In this document: positions 56,242 through 64,000 of the stretch, one piece after another | How the letters are laid out: every line of letters starts with the position of its first letter | Position numbering within the stretch: position 1 is the stretch's first letter | Assembly (NCBI RefSeq): GCF_003628445.1 | Contig: NZ_RBZO01000012.1 | Span: 1-64,000 of the forward strand | Source of the DNA: Oceanobacillus bengalensis | GTDB lineage: Bacteria; Bacillota; Bacilli; Bacillales; Amphibacillaceae | Direction of reading: 5' to 3' | Length of the DNA: 64,000 nt | Program-made: the position numbers and the translations under genes | The notes under the pieces: generated by a model | The model's database searches: none | Seen by the model: only the letters and a program-made list of their open reading frames with translations | What the model was told of the DNA's origin: nothing

Positions 56242-57825
56242 TTACTGTGTTTCTAACCAGCGATCATATGCAGCTTGATGAATTTCTATTAATTCTTCGA
56301 CACCTAAATCCATAAGTGTACCTACATATTCATCCCACATCTCATCGATCGACTCTCCACCTGTAATAAATTTAGCTTCCATTTGTTCAAAATAGCTATC
56401 AATATCAACCTTCAACGTACTAATTCTTTGTTGCTCCTCAACCGAAAAATATACTTGAGGATATGGTGATTTTGCATATGGGATTAGATCTTCATTTGCC
56501 CAGTCATAGATTTCTAGAATCGATGGATTTCCTCCCTCTTTAGAATAGAATTCATCGGTTAGAACCATTGGAACACTTGTACCAACACCTGGTGCATGCT
56601 TAGAATTTGTTTCCGTAGTACTTAATCCATCTTGAGATAACAAGATCCATTGATCATCTTCATTCCATTCATATGTTTCCCCTTCAATACCTAACCGAGA
56701 AAGAATCGTACCTTCTTCTGTATATAGGTAATCAAGCCAACGCATTGTAGCTTCTGGATGTTCATTATCTTTTGTAATTGCTGCTCTTCCTCTAAAGATT
56801 TCGCTGTACTCAATTGTTTGTTTCTCATCATTTGTTGCACTTGTCATAGGAGGAAGCATCGGGTAATTTAAAGCTTCAGACGGATCTTCAAATCCTACTT
56901 GAACAATTGGCCAAGTAGAGAAAATACCTGTGCGTTGTCCCTTGGCAACAAATTGTTCCCATGTATGTGCGAACATCTCATTATCTAGTAAATTCTCATC
57001 ATATAGTCGATTTAGGAATTTAAGATATTCTTTAAATTCCTCTTGAACCCAAGCAAATTCTACTACACCATCCTCTTCATATATACCATCATCCTGTACA
57101 ATGCCGAAATTCGGTAGTAAACCAACTCGTAAATCTGCAGGTGTATTTGCTGTTAACGGAATAACATCCCCAACATTACCTGGGTCTTCCTCTTTAAATC
57201 GTTTTAATAATTCATAAAACTCATCCATTGTTGAAGGTCGATCAGCGCCTAACTCTTCAAGCCATGGTCCATTCATCCACATGATTGGTGTTCTTGAAGT
57301 TGCCGCCTGGTCTAATGCTGGTAATGCATAGATATGACCATCTGGTGTTGTAATAGAAGCCGCAAGCTCTGGATTTTCATCTAATAGTTTTTGTATATTT
57401 GGTGCGTACTCTTTAATTAAATCTTCTAGCGGAATTAACAATCCTTGAGAACCAAAATCAACCTCTTCACCAGCAGTTAAATCTGCTCCATAAAATAAAT
57501 CAGGTAAATCTAAACTTGCAAATGCAAGCTGTTTATTCTGTGTGAAGTCATCTGATGTTGATGTTCTATACTCAAATTGAATATTAGTCAATTCTTCCAT
57601 TTCTTGGAAGAACCCCATTTCTTGCCACTCTGGCTGAATTGGTGATCTCTTACCCATTATTTCTAACGTAATAGGCTCATCAACAACTGGATAACCTGTC
57701 GCATTAAAATTATCTGATGGTTCACTATCTTCTTGACTATTCTTCTCATCGTTCGAACATGCTGCAATGACAACTGCAGTGATTAGCAATACAATTAATC
57801 CTAATAAACGCTTTTTCATCCTCAC
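56242..57825 (-). CDS. Extracellular binding lipoprotein (LplA-like), probably for amino-sugar oligomers
   Basis: A 527-residue solute-binding protein of the long LplA/YtcQ type used with LplB/LplC permeases. The signal peptide ends in VVIAACS, giving a lipid-anchored Cys near residue 22. The mature part has ALDQAATSRTPIMWMNGPWL and GRAAITKDNEHPEATMRWLD, typical of the family. Ligand is not readable, but all surrounding genes handle MurNAc or GlcNAc derivatives. GTG 57825 and ATG 57819 are both usable starts. It follows the two permease genes rather than preceding them. Confidence 0.9.
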   Translation of the reverse strand: MRMKKRLLGLIVLLITAVVIAACSNDEKNSQEDSEPSDNFNATGYPVVDEPITLEIMGKRSPIQPEWQEMGFFQEMEELTNIQFEYRTSTSDDFTQNKQLAFASLDLPDLFYGADLTAGEEVDFGSQGLLIPLEDLIKEYAPNIQKLLDENPELAASITTPDGHIYALPALDQAATSRTPIMWMNGPWLEELGADRPSTMDEFYELLKRFKEEDPGNVGDVIPLTANTPADLRVGLLPNFGIVQDDGIYEEDGVVEFAWVQEEFKEYLKFLNRLYDENLLDNEMFAHTWEQFVAKGQRTGIFSTWPIVQVGFEDPSEALNYPMLPPMTSATNDEKQTIEYSEIFRGRAAITKDNEHPEATMRWLDYLYTEEGTILSRLGIEGETYEWNEDDQWILLSQDGLSTTETNSKHAPGVGTSVPMVLTDEFYSKEGGNPSILEIYDWANEDLIPYAKSPYPQVYFSVEEQQRISTLKVDIDSYFEQMEAKFITGGESIDEMWDEYVGTLMDLGVEELIEIHQAAYDRWLETQ

Positions 57826-57896
57826 TCTAATTCTCCCCTTTTAAAGTAAATTGATTAGAAAATGTAAAGCTAGTAGTGAATTCTCCACCTCCATCG

Positions 57897-57930
57897 TAGG
57901 ATAAATCGGTAGGTAAACCAACTTATCCTA
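57897..57930 (-). other. Stem-loop between the LplC-like permease and binding-protein genes
   Basis: TAGGATAA and TTATCCTA form an 8-bp stem with a further GGTTTACC element in the loop. No U-run follows. It may protect or separate the abundant binding-protein message. Confidence 0.45.
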
Positions 57931-57936
57931 TTGTCT

Positions 57937-58833
57937 TTATTCTTTAATCGATCCAATCATAACGCCTTTAAGAAAGAAGCGTTGTAGGAATGGATAAACT
58001 ATAAGTAAAGGTGCAGCAGATATAATCATAACAGCATATTTAATGATGTCAGCAATTCTAGCGTGTTCACTCAATGCCTCTACAGCTCCACTTTGTTGCA
58101 TCAGTTCAGTTGTAAGTTGCTGTTGTACAAGTATTTCCCTTAGGAATAATTGCAATGGGAATAGTTCTCTATCTTGCAAGTAAATTAATGCATTAAAGTA
58201 TTGATTCCAGTGACCAACACCGTAGAATAGAGCCATAACTGCTATGATTGGCGCAGATAATGGTAAAACAATTTGGAGAAATGTCCTTATCTGTGAAGCA
58301 CCATCTATTTCAGCAGCTTCTTCCAATCCTCTTGGAATCGTTACTTTAAAGAATGTCATCGTAACAATAATATTCCACATCGCTGCCGCATTCGGTAGCA
58401 CCATTGCCCAAATTGTATCAATCATGCCAAGGTCACGAATTAATAAATAGGTAGGAATTAAACCACCCTCGAAAAACATGGTAAATACTAGCATAGCCAT
58501 TATGACTTTTTTCCCTACTAGTTGCTGTCTTGATAGTGCATATGCCATTGGCAATGTTACGAATAGGTTAATAAACGTTCCAAACAATGTGTAAAAAATG
58601 GTATTGCGGTAGCCAAGCCAGATTTCACTATTCTGGAAAACCCTTTCATAACCTTCAAATGTAATTCCTTGTGGAAAAAGCCACATCTTACCCGAATTCA
58701 CATATTCAGGATCACTTATAGAAGCACTGACGATGTAAATCAATGGGTACGAAATAATAATGATGAAAAACCATACTAATAGTTTGTTACAAATATCAAA
58801 TACTTTATCAGACTTCGTTTGTTTTATGCTCAT
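57937..58833 (-). CDS. ABC transporter permease (LplC/YtcP-like)
   Basis: A 298-residue permease with six predicted helices and the EAA loop GLEEAAEIDGASQIRTFLQI (about residues 188-207) followed by VLPLSAP. The long QQSGAVEALSEHARIADIIKYA stretch before the last helix is typical of LplC-type proteins (quoted part split over about residues 240-265). It pairs with the LplB-like permease 14 bases upstream. No ATPase gene is in the operon. Confidence 0.92.
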   Translation of the reverse strand: MSIKQTKSDKVFDICNKLLVWFFIIIISYPLIYIVSASISDPEYVNSGKMWLFPQGITFEGYERVFQNSEIWLGYRNTIFYTLFGTFINLFVTLPMAYALSRQQLVGKKVIMAMLVFTMFFEGGLIPTYLLIRDLGMIDTIWAMVLPNAAAMWNIIVTMTFFKVTIPRGLEEAAEIDGASQIRTFLQIVLPLSAPIIAVMALFYGVGHWNQYFNALIYLQDRELFPLQLFLREILVQQQLTTELMQQSGAVEALSEHARIADIIKYAVMIISAAPLLIVYPFLQRFFLKGVMIGSIKE

Positions 58834-58846
58834 TATGGATACTCCT

Positions 58847-59785
58847 TTACCATAAGCTTGTACCCGTCCTTCTAGCTAATCGGTTGAAGAATATTAATAT
58901 TAAGAAATTTATAACTGAATTAAATAACCCTACTGCTGTTGAATAACTATATTGTCCATGTAACAAACCAGATTCATATACATATGTTTGAATTACTTGT
59001 GATGATTCTAAATTCAACTCATTTTGTAGTAATAAGATTTTTTCAAATCCAATTGACATCATATTACCCATATTTAATATTAGAAGGATAATAATCGTTG
59101 GTAGTATACTTGGTATATTGATGTACCATATTCGTTGAAGCCTTGTGGCTCCATCAATTTTAGCCGCTTCATGTAACTGTGGATCAACCCCTGCTAATGC
59201 AGCCAAATAGATAATTGCTCCCCATCCAAGATTTTGCCACTCATTCGACCAAACAAAGATGGATTTAAACCAACCAGGTTCTGTCATGAAGTTAATAGGT
59301 TCAAAGCCTAGAAGCTGGATAAAATTATTGATAATCCCTGTTGCTGGGTCCAAAAAGGCAATAATCATCCCTGAAAATACAACAATGGATATAAAGTGTG
59401 GTGCATATGTAATCGTTTGAGCGGTTTTTTTGAATTTACTATCTCTTAACTCATTAAGCGCCAATGCAACGATTATAGAGATTGGAAATAACGCTAAACC
59501 ATATAAGTTTATTCCTAAGGTATTTTTTATTAAATCCCAAAAGTAGTAGGAATCAAAAAAGCGAATAAAGTGATCAAAACCAACCCACGCACTACCAAAT
59601 ATTCCATCAATTGCTCGGAAATCCTTAAATGCTATTTGCACACCATACATTGGATAATATTTAAAAACTAGAAAGTAAATAATACCCGGAGCTAATAGTA
59701 AATATAGCTGCCAATTTAGTTTCATTTTCCTCCAATTATATTTTCTTTTTTTAGGAGGACTACTAGAAATGGTGTTTTCCGCCAT
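58847..59785 (-). CDS. ABC transporter permease (LplB/YteP-like)
   Basis: A 312-residue permease with a basic N-terminus (KKRKYNWRKMKLNWQLYLL), six predicted helices and the EAA loop QLHEAAKIDGATRLQRIWYI (about residues 203-222) followed by NIPSILP. LplB-type permeases open with the pattern FKYYPMYGVQIAFKDF, seen here at about residues 40-55. It is the third gene of the amino-sugar operon, after the GH3 enzyme. Confidence 0.92.
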   Translation of the reverse strand: MAENTISSSPPKKRKYNWRKMKLNWQLYLLLAPGIIYFLVFKYYPMYGVQIAFKDFRAIDGIFGSAWVGFDHFIRFFDSYYFWDLIKNTLGINLYGLALFPISIIVALALNELRDSKFKKTAQTITYAPHFISIVVFSGMIIAFLDPATGIINNFIQLLGFEPINFMTEPGWFKSIFVWSNEWQNLGWGAIIYLAALAGVDPQLHEAAKIDGATRLQRIWYINIPSILPTIIILLILNMGNMMSIGFEKILLLQNELNLESSQVIQTYVYESGLLHGQYSYSTAVGLFNSVINFLILIFFNRLARRTGTSLW

Positions 59786-59848
59786 TTATGATACAACCCC
59801 TTTCTTGGAGGTTAAGATTAAACAAATTCTTTTCTTATCCCATGAAAT

Positions 59849-61435
59849 CTATACAATCTTAATCGGAAGCCTTCCACTTACAATTTCTTTCCCAAAGATG
59901 GCACCCGCAGCTACTTTTAATGCTGGATAAGTAAATTCATACGTATTGATGTATGCTGGTACATTAGGGAAATATTTCAGATCATAAGGACTCCTCATCG
60001 CGATAACAATAACCGGTTTACCTGTTTCAAGTAATTTTTCAACTAGGATAATCTGCTTGCTTCCCGGAGAAACAGTTAATGTACCAACAATGAATGCGTC
60101 GTAGTCTTGTGACCGATTAATAATTGACTCAACTTCTTCTAACGTTGCCGCATTTGTTATTTGTAGTACATCTGCATCTTGGTCATGTTCTTGAATAGCT
60201 GCCCCTAAGGACAAATTAGCATATCTCTTGTCTTCTACTTGCATCGTTGTTCCATTATTCGGATGGATGACAAGAATACGTTGATTACCGACAAGTGGAA
60301 ATACATCTTCATTTTTCACAATGGTTACACTTTCTCTATAAATCTCATAAGCAAGTTCTTTATGTTCATTGCTACCAACTATTGTTGAAACGCTTTGATT
60401 CTCGTCTAAAGAAATATTATTCCAGTTTACATATTTGTCTTTAAGGTCATTTATCCGTTGATTAGATTGATTAATTCTTTCCTCTGATATTTCTCCTTTA
60501 GTGATGGATTCTAAGATTTCCTTGATCGTCCCAACTTGTTTCTTATGTGTATGTGAAATCATAACTAAATCAACGCCTGCCTTGATTGCAGCAACTCCGC
60601 CCTTTTCGGTTCCAATTCCATTAGCAATCGCATTCATTTCCATGCAATCCGTTGTAACAACACCATCAAATCCAAGTTCTTCTCTTAATAGCCCTGTTAT
60701 AACTTTTTTAGAAAGTGTCGCAGGTACATCTGCTTCATTTTCAATAGAAGGGAAGTATACATGTGCAGACATAACTGTATCGGCACCAGCATTGATACTC
60801 TCTTTGAACGGGAGTAATTCAATTTTATCTAGTCTTTCTTTTTCATGAGAGATAACTGGAAGGTCTAAATGAGAGTCTACGCTTGTATCCCCATGACCTG
60901 GAAAGTGCTTTAATGTAGTAATAACTCCAGCATCTTGCATTCCCTTCATGGCAGCCTGTCCAAACCTAGTAACTTTTTCAGGAGATTCTCCGAATGACCG
61001 AACGCCAATTACAGGATTATTGGGATTATTATTTACATCAAGAACTGGTGCTAGATTCCAATTTATTCCTAATGCTTTTAGTTCTTTTCCAGTTGCTAGA
61101 CCAATTTTATAAGCATTGTCTGGATTATCTGTTGCACCTAATGTCATTGCACCCGGAAAAATTGTCGCCCCATCTCCTAATCGTCTTACAACACCATTTT
61201 CCTGATCCATACAGATTAAGAGAGGGTATTTATACCCCGCTTCTTTCGCCTCACGTTGTAATGATGTTGTTAAGTGAAGGATTTCTAAAGGTGTTCCTAT
61301 ATTACGACCGAATAAAATTATTCCACCTACATGATAATTATGTATCATGTCCTTTATCTCCTCAGGAACGGTCTTTCCATCAAAACCAACGACTAATAAT
61401 TGCCCTACTTTTTTCGCTAGATTACTAGATTCCAT
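59849..61435 (-). CDS. nagZ: GH3 beta-N-acetylhexosaminidase (NagZ type), cytoplasmic
   Basis: A 528-residue GH3 enzyme removing non-reducing-end GlcNAc. The NagZ-specific Asp-His dyad loop KHFPGHGDTSVDSHLDLP is at about residues 177-194 and the nucleophile Asp in GVVTTDCMEMNAI near 260. A second alpha/beta domain follows from about residue 370, as in Bacillus subtilis NagZ (YbbD), but that protein is secreted and this one has no signal peptide. It should split imported GlcNAc-MurNAc. Second gene of the operon. GGGAGGAT precedes the ATG. Confidence 0.93.
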   Translation of the reverse strand: MESSNLAKKVGQLLVVGFDGKTVPEEIKDMIHNYHVGGIILFGRNIGTPLEILHLTTSLQREAKEAGYKYPLLICMDQENGVVRRLGDGATIFPGAMTLGATDNPDNAYKIGLATGKELKALGINWNLAPVLDVNNNPNNPVIGVRSFGESPEKVTRFGQAAMKGMQDAGVITTLKHFPGHGDTSVDSHLDLPVISHEKERLDKIELLPFKESINAGADTVMSAHVYFPSIENEADVPATLSKKVITGLLREELGFDGVVTTDCMEMNAIANGIGTEKGGVAAIKAGVDLVMISHTHKKQVGTIKEILESITKGEISEERINQSNQRINDLKDKYVNWNNISLDENQSVSTIVGSNEHKELAYEIYRESVTIVKNEDVFPLVGNQRILVIHPNNGTTMQVEDKRYANLSLGAAIQEHDQDADVLQITNAATLEEVESIINRSQDYDAFIVGTLTVSPGSKQIILVEKLLETGKPVIVIAMRSPYDLKYFPNVPAYINTYEFTYPALKVAAGAIFGKEIVSGRLPIKIV

Positions 61436-61464
61436 GTCTATCCTCCCTTCTAATTAGAAACATT

Positions 61465-62184
61465 TTAGATTTCATACCCTGGGATGAACCCGCCTCTTCG
61501 TACATTTCCTCCGGTTGGGAATTTAAGTGTTTGCGCATATTGTACACGACTTACACAACCTCTTACTGTACCCAATGCCTTATAATAATCATAGTAACGG
61601 AAGGATGAAGAGTTCATGATAAACCAATAATTGGATAACGCTTCTAAATATGTATCAAATTCTTCTGATACATCAACGAAAATATCAGGATTATAGCCTT
61701 CCATATCTTCCCAATTTTCACTATGATAGAACGGATAATAATGAGGTGCTAATCCTTCTAAATCAAATCCTGGAAGACCAGCCTTTAACTGAGCAGCTTC
61801 TACCAATCTTGGGCAAAGTGCGTGATCAGGATGAATACTGTTTACCCAGTGTGTAATAACTACAGTCGGTCTTAATTTACGCATTAATGTTGCAATATGT
61901 GTAATAATTTCATCATTAAATTCTAATTCAGCATCTTTGTAGTCTAATGTAATACTTTTAGCCCCTAAAATTTCTGCAACTTTTTCAGATTCCTGAATTT
62001 TTTGCTTCGTATAATCCTCTACTGAAATATGTGGCGGGTTTCCTTTTTCCCCTGCTGTTAAATGTAAGAATGTTACATCCCATCCTGCTTTTGCATATTT
62101 ATGTGCAATTGCTCCTGCTTGAATTTCTGCATCACCACAGTGAGCTCCGACAACAACTAAATGTTTTTTCTTATCCATTTTCAT
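61465..62184 (-). CDS. PIG-L family deacetylase-like protein with altered active-site motif
   Basis: About 239 residues of the PIG-L/LmbE/BshB fold, whose members remove N-acetyl groups from GlcNAc-containing compounds with zinc. The zinc histidine motif HPDH is kept in NSIHPDHALCP (about residues 114-124). The first motif, normally AHPDDE, reads AHCGDAE (about 12-18): the zinc His and second Asp remain but the first Asp, the general base, is Gly. AGGAGAGG before the ATG at 62184 fixes the start. First gene of the amino-sugar operon. It may deacetylate a GlcNAc unit by a changed mechanism. Confidence 0.85.
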   Translation of the reverse strand: MKMDKKKHLVVVGAHCGDAEIQAGAIAHKYAKAGWDVTFLHLTAGEKGNPPHISVEDYTKQKIQESEKVAEILGAKSITLDYKDAELEFNDEIITHIATLMRKLRPTVVITHWVNSIHPDHALCPRLVEAAQLKAGLPGFDLEGLAPHYYPFYHSENWEDMEGYNPDIFVDVSEEFDTYLEALSNYWFIMNSSSFRYYDYYKALGTVRGCVSRVQYAQTLKFPTGGNVRRGGFIPGYEI

Positions 62185-62556
62185 TACACCTCTCCTAAGA
62201 AATAATCTCATGCTAACTATCACTTATTTAATTTGGGTAAAATATTTAAATTAAGCGTTTTCTTTTTTTGAAAGCGATTAATTAATAAGCATGATGTTAC
62301 TGAATAATATAACACAGAATATTTTGATTTGAAATATAAATTTAAAAATATTATCAATAAATTGTAATTTAATTTCAATTCATATCAGATTACCTTACTC
62401 GGCATCTATGATAAGTTAATTTGCCGTCACATTTCTATGATAAATTGGATAACCTACATTACTTTCCAATTCATCTTAATCAATTTCAATCCTTCGATTA
62501 ATTCCCTATATAACCTATGAAATTTAATTTCACTAAATCCCCCCTCCTTTATATTA

Positions 62557-62571
62557 TTGTTAGCGTTTTCA
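62557..62571. promoter_or_regulatory. cre box upstream of the amino-sugar operon
   Basis: TTGTTAGCGTTTTCA matches every position of WTGNNARCGNWWWCA. It lies about 370 bases before the first gene, so the promoter is probably close to it. Confidence 0.75.
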
Positions 62572-62814
62572 TTATTGTTCGTAGAAACGCCATTCTATTT
62601 TCATTTACTGCTATAAATGATTATTCTATACTATCTTCTAAAAAGCATTTAGAATTTATAGAAACAATATAACATAAATAGACTAAAATTGAAATATAAT
62701 TTCGTTAATTTATAAAATATATTGTATTTATATTTTAAAACCTATATGCTAATCATTTATGAATGCCTTGTTATTTGCATGAAAAGGTTTATTTACATGT
62801 GAATATAAAAGAAG

Positions 62815-62854
62815 AAGGCATAACTAACTAGATAAAATCTGTTAGTTATGCCTT
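62815..62854. terminator. Rho-independent terminator
   Basis: AAGGCATAACTAAC and GTTAGTTATGCCTT form a 14-bp stem with a 12-base loop. The minus strand continues CTTCTTTTAT after the FAD oxidase gene; the plus strand has TTTT. Confidence 0.75.
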
Positions 62855-62923
62855 TTTTAGCAAAACTTCTTATTGCCCTTAAACTTTCCATTGGACATGG
62901 TTCACATCCCCATTGAATGTGCG

Positions 62924-64000
62924 CTAGAATAATTTTCCTGGATTCAAACGATTGTTGGGGTCGATGGCGTTTTTTATTTTCTTCATTAATTCTATTTCAA
63001 TATTATCGCTCATTTTTTCGAAATAGGATTTCTTAATGATTCCAATTCCGTGTTCTGCAGAAGGTCGGCCACCTAGTTCGGCAACTTTTTGATATAAATC
63101 ATCTAATAATGCTTCACGTTTCGCTTGCCATGTTTCTTCATCTAAATTTTCTTTCATCAGCACCGTATGAATGTTTCCATCACCTGCATGTCCAAAATTA
63201 ATTACTGAAAGTCCATGTATCTCTTGTAATTCTTTTGTGTATTCAATCATTTCAGCGAATCTATTAATTGGTACAACTTCATCCAACATTTCATATTCCG
63301 TAAACTCCATAAGTGCTACTAATATATTATCTCGTAATTTCCAAACCTTATCTTCCTCTTCTGGTGTTGTTAGTGGAACGATTTCCAAAACTTTGGTTTC
63401 TAAAATACTATTTAAGGTTTCAACCTTGTTCGAAATTGCCCCTTCATCATTGCTATCAATGGTCATTAATACATACGCGTGTCCCTTCTGACTTTGTAAT
63501 TTGTAACCTGAAAATTTTTCACTATATTCAATGGTACTTTTCTCAAACATTTCTAAAGCTGTTGGACCTATGCCGCTCTTTAATATAGTTAATACACCGT
63601 CTGTCGCTTCAGCTAAAGTATCAAAGGCTAACAAAACAGATTGCTTATATTTAGGTAATGGTAAAATTTTTAATTTTATTTTTGTCGTAATTCCTAATGT
63701 ACCTTCAGAACCAATAAAGAGATCTTTTAGGTCATATCCAGAACTATTTTTTATGTTAAGACTACCTAAATTCACCACTTCACCAGTTGGAAGTACAATT
63801 TCTAATTCACGAATATAATCTCTTGTCGTTCCATATTTAACTGCACGCATCCCACCTGCATTCGTGGCAACGTTTCCACCAATGGTCGAATGTTTAGAAC
63901 CTGGATCCGGTGGATAGAAATATCCTTTACTTTCTACAAACTCCTGAATCTCTTGTAGTTGTACACCCGGTTCCAAAGATAATGTCATTGTCTCTTCATC
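62924..64000 (-). CDS. FAD-linked oxidase, GlcD type (glycolate/lactate dehydrogenase subunit), partial
   Basis: The C-terminal part, about 358 codons, of an FAD-binding PCMH/GlcD-type alpha-hydroxy-acid oxidase. The frame is still open at the window edge, so the N-terminus (about 100 residues) lies outside. Visible: the FAD-binding segment STIGGNVATNAGGMRAVKYG and TRDYIRELEIVLPTGEVV, SEGTLGITTKIKLK, and the C-terminal metal/substrate histidines in NFGHAGDGNIH and PSAEHGIGIIKK. It could oxidise glycolate or D-lactate; MurQ next door releases D-lactate, which makes a D-lactate dehydrogenase attractive, but a terminator separates the genes. Confidence 0.9.
   Translation of the reverse strand, partial: DEETMTLSLEPGVQLQEIQEFVESKGYFYPPDPGSKHSTIGGNVATNAGGMRAVKYGTTRDYIRELEIVLPTGEVVNLGSLNIKNSSGYDLKDLFIGSEGTLGITTKIKLKILPLPKYKQSVLLAFDTLAEATDGVLTILKSGIGPTALEMFEKSTIEYSEKFSGYKLQSQKGHAYVLMTIDSNDEGAISNKVETLNSILETKVLEIVPLTTPEEEDKVWKLRDNILVALMEFTEYEMLDEVVPINRFAEMIEYTKELQEIHGLSVINFGHAGDGNIHTVLMKENLDEETWQAKREALLDDLYQKVAELGGRPSAEHGIGIIKKSYFEKMSDNIEIELMKKIKNAIDPNNRLNPGKLF

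Larger units (their letters stand above)
62185..62923. other. Long AT-rich leader of the amino-sugar operon
   Basis: About 740 bases holding a perfect cre box, a terminator from the upstream gene and a 12-codon GTG frame (62498-62533) behind AAAGGAGG. A further cre-like TTGAAAGCGATTAAT lies near 62257-62271. No larger gene is visible. Confidence 0.55.

Noticed and set aside
62498-62533. 12-codon GTG frame behind AAAGGAGG upstream of the amino-sugar operon
   Set aside because: Good ribosome site, but the peptide is short and unremarkable and no attenuator hairpin follows; not enough to call a leader peptide.

Overview
The window is about 64 kb of AT-rich Bacillaceae-type DNA. Low GC, strong AGGAGG ribosome sites, GTG and TTG starts, and close likeness to Bacillus/Geobacillus XylR, XynB, AraR, AraA/B/D and AbfA all point to this family. 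Gracilibacillus, Oceanobacillus or Virgibacillus-like organisms seem most likely, but the genus cannot be fixed from this sequence. Almost every gene lies on the minus strand; only yesL-like, xylR and xynB are on plus. There is no rRNA, tRNA, CRISPR array or intact insertion sequence.

1-2.6 kb: debris of mobile DNA (a group II intron 5' part abutting an IS21-like end), then a histidine phosphatase, a small membrane protein and a DUF2975/XRE pair. 2.8-17.7 kb: xylan/xylose region with an aldo-keto reductase, xylB, xylA, a chemoreceptor, a YesL-like protein, a xylo-oligosaccharide ABC transporter (binding protein and two permeases), xylR and the GH43 beta-xylosidase xynB. Two palindromic operators with the same promoter geometry tie xylA, the transporter and xylR together. 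Two 21/42-bp tandem repeat arrays flank this region.

17.8-40.2 kb: arabinan/arabinose region with a GDSL esterase, galM, araM, a DUF6171 protein, a GH43, araR, GH127, GH51, GH27 (probably a beta-L-arabinopyranosidase), a second GH51, a GH43 arabinanase with a lipocalin-like domain, a membrane protein, an AraNPQ-type importer and araDBA. Three promoters each carry two AraR-like boxes whose centres are exactly 42 bp apart; araR has a single box. None of the depolymerising enzymes has a signal peptide, so imported oligosaccharides are trimmed in the cytoplasm. Arabinose enters the pentose phosphate pathway through AraA/B/D and xylose through XylA/B.

40.7-47.3 kb: nagB beside the 3' remnant of an RpiR regulator, then a sugar isomerase-like protein and four tandem Gfo/Idh/MocA oxidoreductases, one lacking the catalytic lysine. 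47.3-62.2 kb: a probable 14-gene operon for amino-sugar (murein) recycling with a PIG-L deacetylase variant, NagZ-type GH3, an LplB/LplC/LplA-like ABC importer, a YesL-like protein, NamZ, MurQ, two double-length GNAT proteins, MurR, a MurK-like kinase, an AmiE-like serine hydrolase and AnmK. All hydrolases appear cytoplasmic and no PTS permease is present, unlike the Bacillus subtilis murQRP-amiE-nagZ-namZ layout. This is the best candidate for an unusual system here. A perfect cre box lies upstream. The window ends inside a GlcD-type FAD oxidase.

None of the three ABC importers has an ATPase gene here, so a shared MsmX-type ATPase encoded elsewhere is expected. Several stem-loops sit between operon genes and probably set gene dosage.
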